In this document: piece after piece, positions 8,092 through 16,213 of the stretch
Numbering within the stretch: position 1 is the first letter of the stretch
Layout of the letters: every line of letters starts with the position of its first letter
Origin: Streptomyces monashensis
GTDB taxonomy: Bacteria; Actinomycetota; Actinomycetes; Streptomycetales; Streptomycetaceae
NCBI RefSeq assembly: GCF_001866665.1
Contig: NZ_MLYO01000027.1
Span: 1-64,000, forward strand
Reading direction: 5' to 3'
DNA: 64,000 bases
Notes under the pieces: generated by a model
Told to the model about the DNA's origin: nothing
The model's database searches: none
Seen by the model: the letters and a program-made list of their open reading frames with translations, nothing else
Position numbers and translations under genes: made by a program

Positions 8092-8159
8092 CCGCCGTTT
8101 TCGGCCACTGCGGCGGGCAGGTAACAGAAAGGTCTCTTCCGGGGTACTGACTCAGCCTC

Positions 8160-8180
8160 CGTGATGTGGCTAACATCACG
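8160..8180. promoter_or_regulatory. 21-bp inverted repeat upstream of the TerB-like gene
   Basis: CGTGATGT-GGCTA-ACATCACG is a perfect 8-bp inverted repeat with a 5-base centre. It ends 40 bases before the GTG start at 8221. It is well placed for a transcription-factor operator at the promoter. I do not recognise the factor. Confidence 0.55.
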
Positions 8181-8220
8181 CCAGCACGGCGATGTTGCCG
8201 CGCGGTTACGGAGGTGCGAC

Positions 8221-8910
8221 GTGCTGCCAGTACGGGGACGAAACGGCCGGGTCCCGCGCCTGCTCGGCGCGCGCACCGCATGGACGCCCGTGGGCGACGG
8301 CGAGTTCTACTGCCCGGGCTGCGGGGGCGACCGCAACTACCAGCGCCTCACCGGCCGCCGCCGGCTCACCCTGCTCGGGCTGCCGCTGCTGCCGCGCGGG
8401 ACGGCCGGACCGGTCGTGGAGTGCGCGGCGTGCGCCGAGCACTACGGCACCGACGTCCTCGACCATCCCACCACCCGCCGCTTCTCCGCGATGCTCCGCG
8501 ACGCCGTGCACACCGTCGCCCTCGCCGTGCTCGCCGCGGGCGGCACCGGTTCCCGTACGGCCCTGGAGACCGCCGCCGCCGCGGTCCGCGCGGCCGGCTT
8601 CGAGGACTGCACCGAGGAGCAGCTGGCCGCCCTGGTCGACGCCCTCGCCGCCGACACCGGCCGGGTCTTCGAGCGGCCCTGCGGCGCGAGCCTGACGATA
8701 GAGCTGCACGAGGCCCTGGACCCGCTCACCCCGCACCTCGCCCCCGCCGGCCGCGAGTCCCTGCTCCTGCAGGCCGCCCGCATCGCGCTGGCCGACGGCC
8801 CCTACACCCCGGCCGAGCGCGACGCCCTCACCACGGTGGGCGCCGCCCTGACGATCTGCGGCCCCGACGTCACCCGCCTGCTGGCGGCGGCGCGGACGAC
8901 CCCGTCCTGA
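8221..8910 (+). CDS. TerB family tellurite-resistance-like protein with N-terminal zinc ribbon
   Basis: Product of 229 aa. The N-terminal part has two CxxC pairs (FYCPGCGG and VECAACAEHYG) typical of a zinc ribbon. The rest is a helical TerB-like domain with the characteristic LLQAARIALADGPYTPAER segment near the C-terminus. GTG 8221 is favoured by GGAGG about seven bases upstream. Soluble and monocistronic. An inverted repeat at 8160-8180 may regulate it. TerB proteins are linked to stress and tellurite responses, but the exact role is unknown and no other ter genes are nearby. Confidence 0.78.
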   Translation: MLPVRGRNGRVPRLLGARTAWTPVGDGEFYCPGCGGDRNYQRLTGRRRLTLLGLPLLPRGTAGPVVECAACAEHYGTDVLDHPTTRRFSAMLRDAVHTVALAVLAAGGTGSRTALETAAAAVRAAGFEDCTEEQLAALVDALAADTGRVFERPCGASLTIELHEALDPLTPHLAPAGRESLLLQAARIALADGPYTPAERDALTTVGAALTICGPDVTRLLAAARTTPS

Positions 8911-8931
8911 CGGTCACGGACACGGTCACGT

Positions 8932-9615
8932 TCACGGCCGTCGGATGAGCCCGAGGCCGGTGGCCGCGGCGACGGCCGCGGTACGGGAGTCGACGCCCAA
9001 CTTGGCGTAGACACGGGCCAGATGGGACTTGACCGTGCCCTCGGTGAGGTGGAGCCGGCGGCCCACGGCCTGGTTGGACAGCCCCTCGGCGACCAGGGCG
9101 AGCACCTCGGTCTCGCGCCGGGTCAGCGAGGTGCCGGGGGCGCGCAGCCGGTTCATCAGCCGGTCCGCGACCGCGGGCGCCAGCGCGGTACGGCCGGCGG
9201 CGGCCGAGCGCACGGCCGCGGCCAGCTCCTCCGGAGGGGCGTCCTTGAGCAGGTAACCGGTGGCACCGGCCTCGATGGCCGGGAGGGTGTCGGCGTCGGA
9301 GTCGTAGGTGGTGACGATGACGACCCGCGGGGCGCCCGGCCGGGCGGTGATCGCGGCCGTGGCCTCCGCCCCGCCCATCCCCCCGCCGAACCGCAGGTCC
9401 ATCAGCACGACGTCGACGTCACCCGCCCCGGCCCGGACGACGGCCTCCTCGGCGGTGGCCGCCTCCGCCACGACCACGAGCCCCGGCTCGGTCTCCAGCA
9501 CGGCCCGCAGCCCGGCCCGGACGACCGGGTGGTCGTCGGCGAGGAGCAGCCGGACGGGCCGGTCCGTGCGGTCGACGGGGCCGGGACGGTCGGTGGGGTC
9601 CGGGTGGGCGGTCAC
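8932..9615 (-). CDS. NarL/LuxR-family response regulator
   Basis: Product of 227 aa. The receiver domain has LLLADDHPVVRAG and the phospho-acceptor Asp73 in VVLMDLRFGGGMGG. The C-terminal LuxR HTH runs from LTRRETEVLALVAEGLSNQ to VKSHLARVYAKLGV. The GTG start at 9615 overlaps the histidine kinase stop by four bases (GTGA), so the two are translationally coupled. A Pro/Asp-rich tail of about 20 residues precedes the receiver domain. The likely target is the divergent ABC transporter and sialidase operon at 11046. Confidence 0.93.
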   Translation of the reverse strand: MTAHPDPTDRPGPVDRTDRPVRLLLADDHPVVRAGLRAVLETEPGLVVVAEAATAEEAVVRAGAGDVDVVLMDLRFGGGMGGAEATAAITARPGAPRVVIVTTYDSDADTLPAIEAGATGYLLKDAPPEELAAAVRSAAAGRTALAPAVADRLMNRLRAPGTSLTRRETEVLALVAEGLSNQAVGRRLHLTEGTVKSHLARVYAKLGVDSRTAAVAAATGLGLIRRP

Positions 9616-10853
9616 GGGTGGGCCCCGGTCTCGGCGGAGGTGGTCCCGGCACCGGCGCCCGGGGTCCGCGTGAGGGGGAGCCGGGCGGTGAGGGTGGTGC
9701 CGTGGCCCGGGGCGGAGTCGACGGTCAGGGTGCCGCCCAGGGCGCGGATGCGGGCGTGCATGGCGGCCAGGCCGAAGCCGCCCGTCTCCGGGTCGGGCGC
9801 GGGCAGCCGGCCGGGGTCGAACCCGGCGCCGTCGTCGACGACCGTGAGGGCGACCTCGTCGTCGAGGCGGCCGAGGGTGACCTCCACGGCGGTCGCGCCC
9901 GCGTGGCGGACGGTGTTGGCGAGCGCGGACTGGGCGATGCGCAGCAGGGCCACCTCGTGCGCGGTCGGCAGGGCGGGCGGCGCACCGACCGGGCGGAAGC
10001 GGGCGGTGAGCCGGTGCCGGGTGCCGGTGGTCGCGCAGAGCCGCTCCAGCGCGTCCGGCAGGGTGCTGCCCTCCAGGGCGGGCGGGGCGAGGGCGGCGAC
10101 GAAGCGGCGGGCCTCGGCGAGATTGTCCACCGCGGCCTGGCGGGCCTGGCCGACGTGGCGCGCCGCGCTGTGCGCACCGTCGGGCAGGGTCCGCTCGGCG
10201 GCCCGCAGCAGCAGCTGGATGCTGGACAGGCCCTGCGCGAGGGTGTCGTGGATCTCGCGGGCCAGCCGCTCGCGCTCGGCCAGCACTCCCGCGGTGTGCT
10301 GGGCCTCGGCCAGGTCGGCGCGGGTGGCGGTGAGTTCCTCGATCAGGTGCCGGCGCCGTTCGCTCTCCCGGTACAGCGCCTGGTATCCCCACACCACCGC
10401 GACCGCGACGGCGGCCCCGAGCGCCGGGCCGATCGCCATGGCGGCGCTGAAGGCGCCCTGGTGCGCGGCGAACGCGGCGATCGCCGCGCCCGCGGTCGCG
10501 GTTACGGCGGCCGGGCCGGCGCGGCGCGGCAGCAGATGGAGCTGGAGGAAGTACAGCGGGAAGGCCACCCACACGCCGTCGGCGGAGAGCGCCAGCAGCA
10601 CCAGCCACGCCGCGCCGACGGCCGCCAGCCACCAGGCGGCGGCCCGCCGGCCGCCGTGGATCCGGGGCAGCAGCGGGCCCGCCGCGTACACCAGAGCGCA
10701 CCCGGCGGCCCCGGCGAGGGTCGCCGCGGCGTGCGGCCGTCCGTCGGTCACGGCCCGGACGGCGGCGAGCGCGAGCAGACCGACGACGAGCAGGTGCAGG
10801 CACCAGGACAGGGCCCGGGTGGTCGGGGTCGGTGCGGGAGCGGTGGTGTTCAC
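9612..10853 (-). CDS. Sensor histidine kinase (HisKA_3/NarX type)
   Basis: Membrane kinase of 413 aa with about five N-terminal hydrophobic segments (residues 15-160). A short coiled coil precedes the HisKA_3 dimerisation helix, where His202 lies in ERERLAREIHDTLAQGLSS. The HATPase domain shows NTVRHAGATAVEV (N box), VVDDGAGFDP and GGFGLAAMHARI. It has no extracellular sensory domain, so it probably senses membrane state. GTG 10853 (VNTTAPAPTP) was chosen as the start before the first membrane helix. Coupled to the response regulator downstream. Confidence 0.92.
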   Translation of the reverse strand: MNTTAPAPTPTTRALSWCLHLLVVGLLALAAVRAVTDGRPHAAATLAGAAGCALVYAAGPLLPRIHGGRRAAAWWLAAVGAAWLVLLALSADGVWVAFPLYFLQLHLLPRRAGPAAVTATAGAAIAAFAAHQGAFSAAMAIGPALGAAVAVAVVWGYQALYRESERRRHLIEELTATRADLAEAQHTAGVLAERERLAREIHDTLAQGLSSIQLLLRAAERTLPDGAHSAARHVGQARQAAVDNLAEARRFVAALAPPALEGSTLPDALERLCATTGTRHRLTARFRPVGAPPALPTAHEVALLRIAQSALANTVRHAGATAVEVTLGRLDDEVALTVVDDGAGFDPGRLPAPDPETGGFGLAAMHARIRALGGTLTVDSAPGHGTTLTARLPLTRTPGAGAGTTSAETGAHP

Positions 10854-11045
10854 GGTCCTACCAGCGTGGTTCACAGTCCCCCCAGGGTACGAAGACGCGC
10901 CACGGCCCGGCCTCTGTCGAAAGTTGCAATCCGGGCGCCGCCGTTCGATCCGCGAAGTGACCTCCGTCGCCGGATGCGCGCGGCGGGCGCGGGCGGCGAC
11001 CGTGGAGGCACACTCCGTCCACCTCCGCAGAGAGCAGTCGCAGCC

Positions 11046-12155
11046 GTGTTCGTCGCCTGGAGAGACCTGAGGTTCGCCAAGGGCCGGTTCGCCCTGATGG
11101 GAGCCGTCATCACCCTGATCACCCTGCTGGTCGGGCTGCTGTCCGCACTGAGCGCCGGCCTGGCCCGGCAGAACATCTCCGCGATCACCGGCCTGCCCGC
11201 CGACCGGATCGCCTTCGCCGCCCCCGGCCCGGGGCGCAGTCCGTCCTACGGCGACTCCACCGTCACCGCCCGGCAGTGGCGGCGGTGGGCCGAGGTGCCC
11301 GGCGTCACGCGCGCCGAACCGCTCGGGATCACCAGCACCAAGGCCACCGCGGGCGACCGGAGCGCCCCGGTCTCCGCCTTCGGCGTCCGCGCCGGCTCCC
11401 GCCTGGCCCCCGACGGCGGCGCGATCCACGACCGTACGGCGGTGCTGTCCGCCGCTGCCGCCGCCGGCCTCGGCGGCCTCGCACCCGGCGACACCTTCGC
11501 CCTGGCCGGCCGGAGGCTGACGGTGGCGGCCGTGGCGGGCGACGCCTCCTTCAGCCACACCCCCGTGATCTGGACCGCCCTCAGCACCTGGGCGAGCGTG
11601 GCACCTCCCGGCGCCGCCGGAACCGCCGCGGGACCCGATGCCGGAGCGACGGCGACGGTGATCGCCCTGGACACGACCGCCGGCGCCGATGTCGCCGCCG
11701 CCGACCGGGCCATCGGCACCAGGACCGTCACCAAGGACGGCTCGCTGTCCGCGATCGGCTCCTACGCCTCCGAGAACGGCTCCCTCCAGCTGATGCGCGG
11801 CTTCCTGTTCGCCATCTCCGCGCTCGTCGTCGGCGCCTTCTTCACCGTCTGGACCATCCAGCGCGCCGGTGACATCGCCGTCCTGAAGGCACTCGGCGCC
11901 TCCACCGCGCACCTGCTGAAGGACGCCCTCGGGCAGGCCGCCGCCCTGCTCGTGGTCGGCACGCTCCTCGGCACCGGCATCGCCGCCGCGCTCGGCGCCC
12001 TCGTCGTACCGGACACGGTGCCGTTCCTCCTCACCCCCGCCACCGTCCTCGCCCCCGCCGCCGTCATGATCCTGCTCGGCGCGCTCGGGGCCGCCCTGTC
12101 CGTCCGCCGCATCACCTCGGTGGACCCGCTGACCGCCCTGGGGAGCGCCCGATGA
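11046..12155 (+). CDS. FtsX-like ABC transporter permease
   Basis: Membrane protein of 369 aa. One N-terminal membrane helix (LMGAVITLITLLVGLLSALS) is followed by a large extracytoplasmic domain (about residues 40-240) and three C-terminal helices. The end RITSVDPLTALGSAR is typical of MacB/FtsX permeases. GTG 11046 (VFVAWRDLRFAKG) begins with the usual family N-terminus; the ribosome site is weak. It overlaps the ATPase gene by four bases and is divergent from the two-component system, a common layout for cell-envelope stress exporters. Confidence 0.9.
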   Translation: MFVAWRDLRFAKGRFALMGAVITLITLLVGLLSALSAGLARQNISAITGLPADRIAFAAPGPGRSPSYGDSTVTARQWRRWAEVPGVTRAEPLGITSTKATAGDRSAPVSAFGVRAGSRLAPDGGAIHDRTAVLSAAAAAGLGGLAPGDTFALAGRRLTVAAVAGDASFSHTPVIWTALSTWASVAPPGAAGTAAGPDAGATATVIALDTTAGADVAAADRAIGTRTVTKDGSLSAIGSYASENGSLQLMRGFLFAISALVVGAFFTVWTIQRAGDIAVLKALGASTAHLLKDALGQAAALLVVGTLLGTGIAAALGALVVPDTVPFLLTPATVLAPAAVMILLGALGAALSVRRITSVDPLTALGSAR

Positions 12156-12889
12156 GCCTCGACCTGTCCGACGTCACCCTCACCTACCCCGACGGCGACG
12201 ACCGCCTGACCGCCCTGGACCACGTCACCCTGCACGTGCCCAGGGGCACCCTGACCGCCGTGGCCGGGCCCTCCGGCTCCGGCAAGTCCAGCCTCCTCGC
12301 CGTCGCCGCCACCCTCGTCACCCCCGACGCCGGCACGGTGAGCGTCGACGGCGTCACCACGACCGGCCTGAGCCGCGCGGAACTGACCGGGCTGCGCCGC
12401 CGCACCATCGGCATCGTCTTCCAGCAGCCCCATCTGCTGCCCTCGCTCACGGCGCTCGAGCAGCTCCAGCTCATGGCCTCGATCGACGGGCGCTCACCGG
12501 CCGGGGCCCGCGGCCGGGCCCTGGAGCTGCTGGCCGCGGTGGGCCTGGCCGACCGGGCCGGCCGGCGCCCCCACCAGCTCTCCGGCGGCCAGCGCCAGCG
12601 GGTCGGCATCGCCCGCGCCCTGATGAACGAGCCGACCCTCCTCCTGGTCGACGAACCCACCAGCGCCCTCGACCACGAACGCGGCGCCGCCGTCGTCGAC
12701 CTGATCACCCGGCTGACCCGCGAACGGGGCACCGCCACCGTCCTGGTCACCCACGACCGCACCCACCTGCGCGCCGCCGACCGGATCGTCGAGGTCGACG
12801 ACGGCCGCCTCGGCGACCCGCCGTCCGGCAGCGGCACGAGCGTGGGCTACCGGCCGCAGGGAGGGGTGACGGCGACGATGAGCGGATGA
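12152..12889 (+). CDS. ABC transporter ATP-binding protein (LolD/MacB type)
   Basis: ATPase of 245 aa. Walker A is GPSGSGKSS near residue 43. The Q loop is FQQPHLLPSLT, the signature is LSGGQRQRVGIARAL, Walker B is LLLVDEPTSALD, and the H loop is VLVTHD. Partner of the FtsX-like permease immediately upstream, which it overlaps by ATGA. It overlaps the sialidase start by the same four bases, so all three genes are one translationally coupled unit. Confidence 0.95.
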   Translation: MSLDLSDVTLTYPDGDDRLTALDHVTLHVPRGTLTAVAGPSGSGKSSLLAVAATLVTPDAGTVSVDGVTTTGLSRAELTGLRRRTIGIVFQQPHLLPSLTALEQLQLMASIDGRSPAGARGRALELLAAVGLADRAGRRPHQLSGGQRQRVGIARALMNEPTLLLVDEPTSALDHERGAAVVDLITRLTRERGTATVLVTHDRTHLRAADRIVEVDDGRLGDPPSGSGTSVGYRPQGGVTATMSG

Positions 12890-14079
12890 CCCCGCTGTAC
12901 CGCACCCTGCTCACCGCCCTCGCCCTCCTCACCCCGCTCGCCGCCGTCCCGCCCGCCGAGGCCGCACCGGCTCACCCCTCGTACGGCTGCGCCTCCTCCG
13001 TCCCGTACGTCTCGGGCCGGGGCGGCTATCACACATACCGCATCCCGGCGGTCGTCCGTACCCGGCTCGGCACGGTGCTGGCCTTCGCCGAGGGGCGGCG
13101 GGACGGCGCGGGGGACAGCGGTGCCATCGACGTCGTCCTGCGCCGCTCCACCGACGGCGGCTGCACCTGGGGTCCGCTGACCGTGGTCACGGCCGGGGAC
13201 GGGGACACCCGGGGCAACCCGGCGCCGGTCGTGGACCCGCGTACCGGCGCCGTCGTGCTCGTGACCTGCTGGAACAGCGGGCAGGCGACGGAGGGCCAGA
13301 TCATGAGCGGCGAAGCGGAGCGCCGGGTGTACGTCCAGCGCAGCGGGGACGACGGCCGCCGCTTCTCGCCCCCGGCCGACATCACCGCGCAGGTGAAGCG
13401 GTCCGACTGGCGCTGGTACGCGACCGGTCCCGGCCATGCCGTCGCCCTCACCCGGGGCCCGTACCGAGGCCGCCTCCTCGTCCCCGCGAACCATTCCGTC
13501 GCCCCGTCCGCCGGCTCCTCCGGCCGCGGCCACGACGGCGGCCACGCGCTCTACAGCGACGACGGCGGCCGCACCTGGCACCTGGGCTTCGTGGCGGACG
13601 CCCCCCACGGCGTGGCCAACGTCAACGAGACGACAGCGGCCCAACTTCCGGACGGCAGGCTCTACTTCAACGCCCGCGACCAGTACGGCAGCGCCCCCGG
13701 CAACCGGCTCGACGCCTACTCCGGGGACGGCGGCCGGTCCCTCGACCGCCCCTACACCCGTCAGCCGAGCCTGTCCGACGTCCCCGTGGTCCAGGGCAGC
13801 GTCCTCCAACTCCGCGGCCCGGACGCCCCGTTGCTGTTCTCGGCCCCCTCCGTGCCGACCGCCCGCCGGGCGCTCGCCCTCTGGTCCAGCGCGGACGCCG
13901 GCCGCACCTTCACCAAGCGGCTCACCCTCTCCGACCGCCCGGCCGCCTACTCCGACCTCGTCCAGCTGGGCCCCGCCACGGCCGGCGTCCTGTACGAGAC
14001 GGGCGCCGACCACGGCTACGAGAGCCTGGAGTTCCGCAGGCTGGACGTGTCCTGGCTCACGCCAGCCTCCGGTCCTTGA
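12886..14079 (+). CDS. Secreted exo-alpha-sialidase (GH33)
   Basis: Product of 397 aa with a Sec signal peptide ending near residue 27 (PPAEAAPAH). YRIPAVVRT is the FRIP-type motif carrying the first carboxylate-binding Arg. Asp boxes are STDGGCTW, SGDDGRRF, SDDGGRTW, SGDGGRSL and SADAGRTF. NETTAAQLPDG and the closing LYETGADHGYESLEF give the catalytic Glu and Tyr region. Expected to release sialic acid from glycoconjugates outside the cell. It is coupled to an ABC exporter rather than to an importer, which is unusual. Its 3' end overlaps the convergent phosphoesterase gene by 23 bases. Confidence 0.93.
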   Translation: MTPLYRTLLTALALLTPLAAVPPAEAAPAHPSYGCASSVPYVSGRGGYHTYRIPAVVRTRLGTVLAFAEGRRDGAGDSGAIDVVLRRSTDGGCTWGPLTVVTAGDGDTRGNPAPVVDPRTGAVVLVTCWNSGQATEGQIMSGEAERRVYVQRSGDDGRRFSPPADITAQVKRSDWRWYATGPGHAVALTRGPYRGRLLVPANHSVAPSAGSSGRGHDGGHALYSDDGGRTWHLGFVADAPHGVANVNETTAAQLPDGRLYFNARDQYGSAPGNRLDAYSGDGGRSLDRPYTRQPSLSDVPVVQGSVLQLRGPDAPLLFSAPSVPTARRALALWSSADAGRTFTKRLTLSDRPAAYSDLVQLGPATAGVLYETGADHGYESLEFRRLDVSWLTPASGP

Positions 14080-14992
14080 CCGCCAGTTCCCGGTCGCCCC
14101 GCCGGTACCCCACGGTACGGATGCCGAGCGCGGCCTTCAGCTGCCGGGCGGGTACGACCTGGGGAGTCGGGGCGGGTGCCCGTCCCGGCTTCGGCAGCGG
14201 GTAGGCGGTGGTGGTGGCGGAGTGGAAGGTGATGTTGCCCTCCGTCTTGGTGAACAGCTGGTGGACGTGTCCGTTGAGACAGGTCACCGAGGAGAACCGG
14301 CGCAGCAGCGCGATCACCTTCAACGCGTCGTCCGTGCTCCAGCCCCACCGGGGGTACATGGCGAACAGCGGGATGTGGCTGAAGACCACGATCGGGGTGT
14401 CCGACGACTGCCCCGCCAGGTCCCTGCGCACGAAGTCGATCTGCTCGGTCCCGAGGTGGCCCAGCTTCTCCAGGCTCAGGGTGTTGACCAGGGCGACGAA
14501 ATGCACTCCGTGGGTGTCGAAGCTGTACCAGCCGTCGCCGAGCGTGCCTGCGCCGAAGGTCTGCCGGTAGGCGCGGCCCGCGTCGCCGATGGAGTCGTGT
14601 TCGCCCGGCACGGTGAAGACGCGGTCCGTCCGCAGCCGGGTGAGCATCTGCCTGACCTGGTCGAACTGGCCCGCTGTGGACAGGTGGGTCAGATCGCCGC
14701 TGTGCATGACGAAGTCGGGCCGGAAGCCGAGCGTGTTGACCTGGTCGATGGCTTCGGTGAACGAGCCGACCACGTCCAGGTTCGCCGGCCCGTGGAAGCC
14801 GATGTGGCTGTCGGAGACCTGTACGAACCGCAGGGCGCCGGTGGTCGGCGCGGCGGCCTCGGCGACGGTGCCCCGGGGGCCGGCGATGTGGCTGACCACT
14901 TCTCCGCCGGCCACGGTCAGCACGACGGCTCCGCCGAACCACCCGGCGTGCCGTATGAGTTGACGCCGTGTCATGTCGTGTTCCCCGGTCAT
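14057..14992 (-). CDS. Exported calcineurin-like metallophosphoesterase
   Basis: Product of 311 aa with a Tat-type signal (MTRRQLIRHAGWFGGAVVL). Metal-binding motifs in order: VSDSHIG, MHSGDLTH, VPGEHDS (family GNHD, with Asn replaced by Glu), FSHIPL and LNGHVHQ. The substrate is unknown; relatives act on phosphodiesters or phosphomonoesters. ATG 14992 (MTGEHDMTRRQ) overlaps the cupredoxin stop (ATGA), so the two are one operon. Tat export is consistent with cytoplasmic metal loading. ATG 14974 would give a start directly at MTRRQ. Confidence 0.88.
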   Translation of the reverse strand: MTGEHDMTRRQLIRHAGWFGGAVVLTVAGGEVVSHIAGPRGTVAEAAAPTTGALRFVQVSDSHIGFHGPANLDVVGSFTEAIDQVNTLGFRPDFVMHSGDLTHLSTAGQFDQVRQMLTRLRTDRVFTVPGEHDSIGDAGRAYRQTFGAGTLGDGWYSFDTHGVHFVALVNTLSLEKLGHLGTEQIDFVRRDLAGQSSDTPIVVFSHIPLFAMYPRWGWSTDDALKVIALLRRFSSVTCLNGHVHQLFTKTEGNITFHSATTTAYPLPKPGRAPAPTPQVVPARQLKAALGIRTVGYRRGDRELAVKDRRLA

Positions 14993-15462
14993 CGGGTCAC
15001 CTCCACCGTGGCCGTCATGAAGGGATGGATGGTGCAGAGGTAGGCGTAGGTGCCCGGATCGGTGAACCGGTGGCTGTAGGTGGCGTGGGCGGCCAGGGCG
15101 GGCGAGTGCAGTGGGCCGCCCGCTGTGGCGCTGGTGACGGTGTGGGGGTCGGTGTCCTGGTTGGTCCAGGTCACCGTCGTGCCCGCCTTGATCTTCAGGA
15201 CGGCCGGGGTGAACGTGAAGTTCCTGATCGCCACGGTGCTCGCCACGGTACTCGCCGCGGTGCTCGCCGCCGGGTCCGGCGCGGAGGCGCCGGGCATCCC
15301 GGCCACCTGGTGCTGACCGGGGCCGGCCGTGACGGCGCCGACCGAGGCGGCGTGCGGGGACTGGCCGCACGCGCTGAGAAACCCCAGCCCGGCGGCCGTC
15401 ATGGCGGCGAGCCCGGCCGCGACGAGGGATCGCGGGCCGGGGTGACCGAAGTTCGGGTGCAT
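14989..15462 (-). CDS. Cupredoxin-domain lipoprotein (plastocyanin/amicyanin-like)
   Basis: Product of 157 aa. The signal peptide ends at a lipobox (GLGFLSAC), so it should be anchored to the outer face of the membrane. The type I copper site is visible: His in DTDPHTVTSA and the Cys-His-Met cluster in YLCTIHPFM. It lies upstream of, and coupled to, the exported metallophosphoesterase, and is divergent from an ECF sigma factor that may control both. Probable role is periplasmic-side copper binding or electron transfer; the partner is not known. Confidence 0.9.
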   Translation of the reverse strand: MHPNFGHPGPRSLVAAGLAAMTAAGLGFLSACGQSPHAASVGAVTAGPGQHQVAGMPGASAPDPAASTAASTVASTVAIRNFTFTPAVLKIKAGTTVTWTNQDTDPHTVTSATAGGPLHSPALAAHATYSHRFTDPGTYAYLCTIHPFMTATVEVTR

Positions 15463-15663
15463 GGTGTTCGCTCCTCACCTCTCGGGAAGAGGGATGTATC
15501 CGCTCTTTCCTGACTTCACGGGCGGTGATGGCGGCCGGTTCAGTCGATACGCGACAAAAGCGGGCAAATGCGTAATGATCTGCTTATGCCATGGAGCGCC
15601 CGCAAACGTGGCCGGACAGCCGATACGGATCGCTCCGTGCGCCGTGTCTCTGGTGAAGGGACC

Positions 15664-16188
15664 GTGTCGGCCTCGGACGAGGAGCTGATCCGCACTCTGT
15701 ACGCCGAGCACGCGGGGCCCCTGTTCCACTACGTGCTGCGCCTGACGTCAGGAGACCGGCAGTGGGCCGAGGATGTCGTACAGGAGACGCTGCTGCGGGC
15801 GTGGCGGCACCCCACCGCGTTCGAACCCCGCCGCGGTTCCGCCCGGGCCTGGCTGTTCACGGTCGCCCGGCACCTGGTCATCGACGCCCACCGGGCCCGG
15901 CTGGCCAGGCCGGCGGAGACCGGCGGCGACGCCCTGGACCGGGTCGCCGAGCAGACGGCGGGCGAGGACCGGATCGAGCAGGCACTGCAGAGCTGGGCGG
16001 TGGCCGACGCCGTCCGGACGCTGTCTGCGGACCACCGCGCCGTACTGGTCGAGACGTACTACCGGGGCCGGACCATGGCGGAGGCGGCGGAGGTGCTGGG
16101 CGTCCCGCTGGGCACCGTCAAGTCGCGGACGTACTACGCCCTGCACGCCCTCCGGCTCGCGTTGCAGGAACGGGGCATCGAGCCATGA
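15664..16188 (+). CDS. ECF sigma factor (SigK/SigL-like)
   Basis: Product of 174 aa. Region 2 includes LYAEHAGPLFHYVLRL, DVVQETLLRAWRH and RAWLFTVARHLVIDAHRA; region 4 has TMAEAAEVLGVPLGTVKSRTYYALH. GTG 15664 was chosen because AAGGG lies a few bases upstream and the family starts near here; an upstream ATG at 15568 would add 32 poorly conserved residues. It is followed 25 bases later by its zinc-finger anti-sigma gene. The divergent cupredoxin/phosphoesterase operon is a likely regulon member. Confidence 0.92.
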   Translation: MSASDEELIRTLYAEHAGPLFHYVLRLTSGDRQWAEDVVQETLLRAWRHPTAFEPRRGSARAWLFTVARHLVIDAHRARLARPAETGGDALDRVAEQTAGEDRIEQALQSWAVADAVRTLSADHRAVLVETYYRGRTMAEAAEVLGVPLGTVKSRTYYALHALRLALQERGIEP

Positions 16189-16213
16189 CCGAGGCACGGA
16201 GGAGGCGCCGGTC

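Noticed and set aside
15568..15663. Upstream ATG start for the ECF sigma factor
   Set aside because: The added residues are basic and unlike the family N-terminus; GTG 15664 has a better ribosome site. Kept only as an alternative.
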